NCBI RefSeq assembly: GCF_039555755.1
Contig: NZ_CP154631.1
Span: 372,001-436,000, forward strand
Reading direction: 5' to 3'
DNA from: Pseudomonas sediminis
GTDB taxonomy: Bacteria > Pseudomonadota > Gammaproteobacteria > Pseudomonadales > Pseudomonadaceae
DNA: 64,000 nucleotides
Shown one piece after another: positions 56,281 to 64,000 of the stretch (positions are counted from its first letter, which is position 1; each line of letters opens with the position of its first letter). A program made the translations under genes and the position numbers. Under the pieces are notes generated by a model. That model was not told the DNA's origin. It did no database searches and saw nothing but the letters and a program-made list of their open reading frames with translations.

Positions 56281-56305
56281 GTTATCCACGCAATCTGTGG
56301 ATAAC
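56281..56305. promoter_or_regulatory. inverted pair of DnaA-box-like 9-mers / hairpin
   Basis: TTATCCACG (56282-56290) and TGTGGATAA (56296-56304) form a perfect 9-bp dyad GTTATCCAC...GTGGATAAC. It can be read as an inverted DnaA-box pair or as a hairpin terminating the leftward Lon-like gene. Confidence 0.5.
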
Positions 56306-56379
56306 TCTGTGCATGAGTAGTGAGCAACAATCAAGATGCACCTGCCCCGGGCGATCCGTGACAATCGTGCAATATTTGC

Positions 56380-58869
56380 TCAGCCCACAGTGCCTTCACC
56401 CTCTCCCTTCTTGCGCCGCGGCGCCTTGGCCGGTTTCACCGCAGCCGCCTCGGCTTCGGCCTTCGCCTTGTCCGCGTCAGCCGGCTTGATCTCTTCCTCC
56501 AGCCCGATCTCGGCGATATCGCGCAGACGTTCGACCACACGAGCGTTTACGCTGCCTTTGGGGAAGCGGCCCTTTTCATCCGGGTGACCAGCCGCCTCGC
56601 CGACCAGCAGGCTCAGGGCCTCGTCGACATGACGTACGGCGTAGACGTTGAACTGGCCGGCACGCACCGCCTGCAGCACACGGTCATCGAGCATCAGGTT
56701 GGCGACGTTGGAGTGCGGGATGATCACCCCCTGCTCGCCGGTCAGGCCCCGTGCCTCACAGAGACGGAAGAAGCCTTCGATCTTCTCGTTGACACCACCG
56801 ACCGCCTGCACCTCACCGAACTGGTTGATCGAGCCGGTGATGGCGAAGCACTGCTTGAGCGGCGTGCGCGACAACGCCGAGATCAACGTGCAGACCTCAC
56901 CGAGTGACGCGCTGTCGCCGTCGACGTAACCGTAGGACTGTTCCAGGGCGATGCTGGCGGAAATCTCCAACGGGAACTCCTGTGCGTAGCGGCTGCCGAG
57001 GAAGCCGGTGAGGATCATCACGCCCTTGGAGTGGATGGACTGACCGAGACTGACCTCACGCTCGATATCGACGATGCCACTGCCGCCGGGATAGACCGTG
57101 GCGGAAATCCGCGCTGGCACGCCAAAAGCCGAGTCGCCGACTTCCAGCACAGTCAGACCGTTGCACTTGCCCACCGCCGCGCCCGTGGTGTCGATCAGAA
57201 TGATGCCGGCCAGCATGTCGTCGATGATCCGCGCCGACACGCGCCCGGTGCGGGTGGCCTTGGCCTTGAGAGCGCGCTCTATGTGACCGACATCGGTGAG
57301 GCCTTCTCCAGCGAGCTGGCGAATGAAGTCCGCCTCGCTGACCAACTGGAACAAATCGCCAATACGCGCCGACAGACGTCCCTGATGCTCGGCCAGGCGT
57401 GCGCTATAGGTAGCCAGACGCGCCACAGCAGCACCGGTCAGCGGCGCCATACCTTCTTCCGAGGTACGCGTTTTCATCAGTTGCGCGAACTGCTCCAGGC
57501 TTTCCTCGGCGAGCGGGATGTCCTCGTCGAAGTCGACCAGGACGCGAAACATCTCCTGAAAGTCGGGATCGGCATCCTGCAGCGCGTAATAGAGCTGACG
57601 CGAGCCGATGATGACGACCTTCAGTTGCAGCGGGATGACCTGCGGGTTGAGCGTGACGGCGGCGATGCGGCCGAGATCACCCAGCGGCGACTCCATCTTC
57701 AACTGGCGCGAATGCAGCGCACGCTTCAGCGCTTCCCAGACGAAGGGCTCACCCAGCATTTTTTCTGCCTCGACCACCAGATAGCCGCCGTTGGCGCGGT
57801 GCAGCGCGCCGGGGCGCAGTTGCCGGTAGCTAGTGTACAGCGCCCCCTGATCGGAGCTGTATTCGATACGGCCGAACAGATTGTCGTAGGTCGGGTGGGA
57901 CTCGAACACCACCGGCGCACCGCCATTGGCATGGTGACCAACCACCAGGCTCGGGCAGTACATTTCCTCCAGCAGCTTGCGCAGTTGCGGGTCGGCCTTG
58001 TCGACATCCACCAGTTGCTCGACGGCAGTTTTCAGCAGGTTGACCTGCATGGCCTGGAGATAGGCGCAGACATCGGCATTTTCCGCGTACTTCTCCGACA
58101 ACGGTGCCAGCAGCGGCTGCAGGGCAACGGTGATGGTCTCTTCATTGAGCTGACGCAGCAGGTTGCTCGACTCACGCTTCCACTGCGGCAGGCTGGCCAG
58201 CTCCTCGTTGAGGCGCTCTTCCAGCGTAGCGATATCGGCGTGGAAGCGCTCACGCTCGGCTTCGGGCAGTTGCGCGAACTCGGCTTCGTCCAGCGCCTTG
58301 CCGTCGGCCATCGGGGTGAAGGCGATATTGGTGCTGTCGCGGTACAGAGCCACGCCCTTCTCCAGCGACAGCCGCTCGATCACGTCCAGCGCCTGGTCGT
58401 AGCGCTTGTTGAAGCCGCGATCGATGGTGCTTTTCTTCTGCTGGTAAGTCGGGGTTTCGAACACCGCCGGGAAGGTGGCCAGCAGGTTGTCGATCAGCAG
58501 GTTGATGTCGGCGATGAAATCGCTCGCGGTGCCGGCTGGCAGCTCCAGCGCACGCGGCTCACGCGGTTCGTCGAAGTGGTTGACGTAAACCCGGTCGGCT
58601 GGCGTCTCCATGCGCTTGGCTTCAGCCTTGAGGTAACGCTGGACGAAGGAGAAGCGTCCGGTACCGGGCTCGCCCATGACGAACACGTTGTAGCCAGAAC
58701 GCGGCATGGCCACGCCGAACTGCAGGGCTTCGACAGCGCGAGCCTGGCCCAGTACACCGCGGAAAGGTTCGAGGTCATCGGTACTGCTGAAGTTGAATTG
58801 CTCGGGGGCGAAGGGGCGGGTCAGTGAGTCGGGGGCAAGGCGCAAAGCATCGAGGCTACGCTTGGACAT
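56380..58869 (-). CDS. Lon-related AAA/S16 protease (LonB/LonC-like)
   Basis: 829 residues from ATG 58867-58869 with AAGGA. N-terminal AAA-like domain has GEPGTGRFS (residues 66-74), where Arg replaces the Walker A Lys; a long helical insertion (about 100-270) follows. The C-terminal S16 protease domain keeps the Ser in YVDGDSASLGEV and the Lys in GGVNEKIEGFFR. The C-terminus is Lys/Ala-rich (KAKAEAEAAAVKPAKAPRRK). This is the LonB/LonC-like family, of uncertain ATP dependence and unknown substrate. It is a single-gene unit. Confidence 0.88.
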   Translation of the reverse strand: MSKRSLDALRLAPDSLTRPFAPEQFNFSSTDDLEPFRGVLGQARAVEALQFGVAMPRSGYNVFVMGEPGTGRFSFVQRYLKAEAKRMETPADRVYVNHFDEPREPRALELPAGTASDFIADINLLIDNLLATFPAVFETPTYQQKKSTIDRGFNKRYDQALDVIERLSLEKGVALYRDSTNIAFTPMADGKALDEAEFAQLPEAERERFHADIATLEERLNEELASLPQWKRESSNLLRQLNEETITVALQPLLAPLSEKYAENADVCAYLQAMQVNLLKTAVEQLVDVDKADPQLRKLLEEMYCPSLVVGHHANGGAPVVFESHPTYDNLFGRIEYSSDQGALYTSYRQLRPGALHRANGGYLVVEAEKMLGEPFVWEALKRALHSRQLKMESPLGDLGRIAAVTLNPQVIPLQLKVVIIGSRQLYYALQDADPDFQEMFRVLVDFDEDIPLAEESLEQFAQLMKTRTSEEGMAPLTGAAVARLATYSARLAEHQGRLSARIGDLFQLVSEADFIRQLAGEGLTDVGHIERALKAKATRTGRVSARIIDDMLAGIILIDTTGAAVGKCNGLTVLEVGDSAFGVPARISATVYPGGSGIVDIEREVSLGQSIHSKGVMILTGFLGSRYAQEFPLEISASIALEQSYGYVDGDSASLGEVCTLISALSRTPLKQCFAITGSINQFGEVQAVGGVNEKIEGFFRLCEARGLTGEQGVIIPHSNVANLMLDDRVLQAVRAGQFNVYAVRHVDEALSLLVGEAAGHPDEKGRFPKGSVNARVVERLRDIAEIGLEEEIKPADADKAKAEAEAAAVKPAKAPRRKKGEGEGTVG

Positions 58870-59086
58870 TGGCAATCCTTATAGCGGGCGGAAGTTTCCG
58901 CAAAACATGGGGCGATTCTGGGCCTGTGGCGCGAAAGGGATCAAGGCTTGATTCAAAAAATGAAGAGTGGCTCAACCGTGATGCGCCGCGCCCCCCCACA
59001 ACGGACACCGGCCAGCACTTGTGCAAAATGCCGACGTCGACTGCCTTGACACCAGTCGACCGCGTGGCCAAAGCTCGGCCATCGCC

Positions 59087-60940
59087 ATGACCAGAAGAAC
59101 AGCGATCTTGAAAAGGATATTCGCGGTCCTTGCCCTGAGCTTCAGCCTTCCCCTGCACGCCGCCACGCTCGAACAACTGGCCAACGATCCTTACTGGATC
59201 GCCCTCGGCCACTATGAAACCGGCAAGCTCGGCGGCTGGCGCAGCTATGTCGACGACGACGATTTCTTTCTCGCCGAAGATGGCGACAGCGACCCGGCAG
59301 CCGAACTGCATGCGACCCTGAAGGCCCTGCACCAACCTGCCGAGCTGGGCGACCGCCACCCACAGTGCGTCTACCCGGCGCGCACCCGTTGGCTCAAGGC
59401 GCAGTTGCAACTCGATGACCTGCCCAGCCCCGACTGCGCCGAATATCGAAACTGGTTCGCCGACGTCAATCCACACAGCACGGTACTGGTATTCCCCGCG
59501 GCCTACCTAAATAGCCCGTCATCGATGTTCGGCCACACACTGCTGCGCATTGACCAGGCCGATATCGACAGCCACAACACCGCACTGCTCAGCTACGCGC
59601 TGAATTTCGGCGCGTTCATCGAAGGTAACGACAACAGCATCCTCTACGCCTGGCGCGGCCTGATGGGCGGCTATCCCGGCCTGTTCGCCCTGGTGCCGTA
59701 CCGCGAAAAACTCAGCGAATACAATCGCCTGGAAAATCGCGACCTGTGGGAATACCGGCTGAACCTGACGCCGGAAGAAACCGCGCGCATGGTCGAGCAC
59801 GTCTGGGAACTCAAGCAGGTTCGCTTCGACTACTTCTTCTTCGACGAGAACTGCTCGTACCGCCTGCTGGAGCTGCTGGAAATCGCCCGCCCTGGCATCG
59901 AGCTGACCGAACATTTCCCGCTGACTGCCATCCCCACCGACACCGTGCGCGCGGTCAAGGATGCCGGGCTGATCGAACGCATCGACTACCGCCCCTCGCG
60001 CGAGCGCGAACTGCTGGCCCGCGCTGAACCGCTGGAGCGCAACGAACAGGCCTGGGTCCTGCGCCTGAGCCAAGACCCGACGCAGCTCGACGACAGCGCC
60101 TTCCTCGCCCTGCCGGCGGAACGCCGTGCCCTGGTCCAGGACGCCGCCTTCCGTCTGGTGCGCTACCACGCCAACGATGAAGAACTCAGCAGCAACGCCC
60201 AGCGCAGCTTCCAGCTACTCGGCGCGATCAATCGCAACCCGCCGCCGCCATTGGCAGTCGAGCGCCCGCCGCTGCCTGAGGAAGGCCACGAATCACGCAC
60301 CTGGCAACTGGCTGGCGGCAGCCGCGATGATCGCGCCTTTGCCGAGTACGGCCTGCGCATGGCCTACCACGATCTCACCGACAACCTCGACGGTTTCCCG
60401 CTCGGCGCGCAGATCGAGATCTTCCAGCTCAAGCTGCGCCAGTACGAGAACAACCACTGGCAGCTGCAACGCCTGGATCTGGCCAACATCCGCTCGCTGA
60501 CACCACGCAACGCCCTGCTGCAGCCGCTGTCCTGGCAGATCGGCGGCGGTTTGGAGCGGGTGCCAGGCGAAGATGGCGATAGCCGACTGGTCGGCCAAAT
60601 CAGCGGCGGCGCTGGCGCCACCTGGCAGTTGCACGACGACCTACTGGGCTTTGCCCTAGGCACCGCACGCCTGGAATACAACGAGGACTTTGCCGCCGTC
60701 ATCTCTCCGGCACTCGGATTCAACAGCGGACTGCTCTGGCGCAACCCGCTGGGCAACATGACCCTGGAAGCTGCAGGCGATTACTTCCACAACGGCGAAG
60801 TGCGCCGACGTCTATCGCTCAACCAGCAATGGGAAGTTTCGCGCAACCTCGGCCTGCGCCTGAGCGCCCAGCGCGAATTCAGCCAGCTGGCCAGCCCGGT
60901 CAATGAAGTGAAACTGGAGCTGCGCTGGTATCACTACTAA
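59087..60940 (+). CDS. DUF4105 exported/outer-membrane protein
   Basis: 617 residues with a signal peptide (cut near LHAA, residue 27). The N-terminal half is a DUF4105-type papain-like domain: SPSSMFGHTLLRI (His) and FFFDENCSYRLLELLE (Cys). The C-terminal part (about 400-617) alternates as beta strands and ends in WYHY, consistent with an outer-membrane barrel or strand-rich domain. Family members are presumed lipoprotein N-acyltransferase/proteolytic, but activity is unproven. An earlier in-frame start (59021) gives no signal peptide. Confidence 0.82.
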   Translation: MTRRTAILKRIFAVLALSFSLPLHAATLEQLANDPYWIALGHYETGKLGGWRSYVDDDDFFLAEDGDSDPAAELHATLKALHQPAELGDRHPQCVYPARTRWLKAQLQLDDLPSPDCAEYRNWFADVNPHSTVLVFPAAYLNSPSSMFGHTLLRIDQADIDSHNTALLSYALNFGAFIEGNDNSILYAWRGLMGGYPGLFALVPYREKLSEYNRLENRDLWEYRLNLTPEETARMVEHVWELKQVRFDYFFFDENCSYRLLELLEIARPGIELTEHFPLTAIPTDTVRAVKDAGLIERIDYRPSRERELLARAEPLERNEQAWVLRLSQDPTQLDDSAFLALPAERRALVQDAAFRLVRYHANDEELSSNAQRSFQLLGAINRNPPPPLAVERPPLPEEGHESRTWQLAGGSRDDRAFAEYGLRMAYHDLTDNLDGFPLGAQIEIFQLKLRQYENNHWQLQRLDLANIRSLTPRNALLQPLSWQIGGGLERVPGEDGDSRLVGQISGGAGATWQLHDDLLGFALGTARLEYNEDFAAVISPALGFNSGLLWRNPLGNMTLEAAGDYFHNGEVRRRLSLNQQWEVSRNLGLRLSAQREFSQLASPVNEVKLELRWYHY

Positions 60941-61005
60941 AGGGCAGCATGCAGAAGGCGGGCTTCTATACTGAAATTTCCTTCACCCGTTTCAGGAGAG
61001 TCATC

Positions 61006-61251
61006 ATGCGTCGCACGCTCATGTTTCTCGCCGCTACCCTGATCAGCCTGCCGTTGTGGGCCATGCACTGCCCGCAGGACATGGCCAAGATCGATGCACT
61101 GCTGCAAAGCGATCCACCGTCCGACCCCGAGGTGCTGGCCAAGGTCAAGGAGCTGCGCGCCGAGGGCGAAGCCCTGCACAAGGCTGGCGATCACACCGAG
61201 TCGGTCAAGGTACTCGGCGAAGCCCTGGACCTGCTGTCGGCCAGTGAGTGA
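61006..61251 (+). CDS. small exported hypothetical protein
   Basis: 81 residues from ATG 61006 behind CAGGAG. Signal peptide MRRTLMFLAATLISLPLWAM; mature helical part ends with DHTESVKVLGEALDLLSASE, resembling one TPR-like repeat. It follows the DUF4105 gene by 65 nt and may be co-transcribed. Function is unknown. Confidence 0.75.
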   Translation: MRRTLMFLAATLISLPLWAMHCPQDMAKIDALLQSDPPSDPEVLAKVKELRAEGEALHKAGDHTESVKVLGEALDLLSASE

Positions 61252-61255
61252 GCGC

Positions 61256-64000
<2,745 letters not shown>

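Noticed and set aside
57031..58827. 598-codon plus-strand frame
   Set aside because: Antisense shadow of the Lon-like protease gene; no recognisable protein family.

Overview
The window is a GC-rich chromosomal segment of a Pseudomonas (Gram-negative gammaproteobacterium). Three blocks are laid out as I remember them from P. aeruginosa: minCDE with rluA, an M18 aminopeptidase, lpxL-type acyltransferase, patatin, pirin and MlaA (about 10.7-20.3 kb); the Lon-like AsrA protease followed by a chagasin-type inhibitor (22.9-25.9 kb); and fklB, DUF6482, UPF0114 and a second Lon-like protease (45-59 kb). Dispersed inverted repeats of the REP/REPIN kind and the lack of rRNA, tRNA, phage or transposase genes also fit a Pseudomonas core chromosome. 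The species assignment is inference; gene numbers from other strains are from memory.

Layout. 1-4.2 kb: partial alpha/beta hydrolase, VF530-family protein, proline symporter PutP, FemAB/GNAT-like protein. 4.3-10.6 kb: exported inorganic pyrophosphatase facing an OprO/OprP-type porin, then small membrane proteins, a CynX-type transporter, an SDR, a cupin and DUF2784/DUF2061 proteins. 10.7-16 kb: envelope-lipid block (hydrolase coupled to an MlaA-like protein, pirin, patatin, LpxL-type acyltransferase). 16.1-20.9 kb: minCDE, rluA, apeB, GmhA-like isomerase. 21.2-28 kb: AraC regulator, an unknown membrane protein, asrA, icp, ABC-2 exporter.

28-43 kb is a large sugar-diacid (aldarate) catabolic island. 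A leftward operon carries kdgD, gudD, a GudP-type transporter, garD, an FAD-linked oxidase and a D-hydroxyacid dehydrogenase. A divergent rightward operon carries a second glucarate dehydratase and a complete tripartite tricarboxylate (TctCBA) transporter. A LysR regulator and a third aldarate dehydratase of enolase-superfamily type follow, then a chemoreceptor. Glucarate and galactarate both become 5-keto-4-deoxyglucarate and then 2,5-dioxopentanoate; the dehydrogenase that would finish the route to 2-oxoglutarate is not in the window. A 16-bp palindrome upstream of the third dehydratase recurs nearly intact upstream of the divergent operon.

43-64 kb is signalling and light/DNA-damage related. 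It holds two chemoreceptors, two paralogous hybrid sensor kinases sharing a nearly identical periplasmic Cache domain in inverted orientation, and an HD-GYP response regulator coupled to the kinase whose own receiver is degenerate. A four-gene, 4-nt-overlapping operon carries DUF6482, a degenerate-exonuclease/GIY-YIG fusion, an Fe-S photolyase and DUF2256; its promoter contains three TATACAA/TTGTATA elements reminiscent of light-responsive MerR (LitR/CarH) sites. This operon is the strongest candidate for a less-described system. A Fur box precedes a 76-residue protein. The last gene runs off the right edge.
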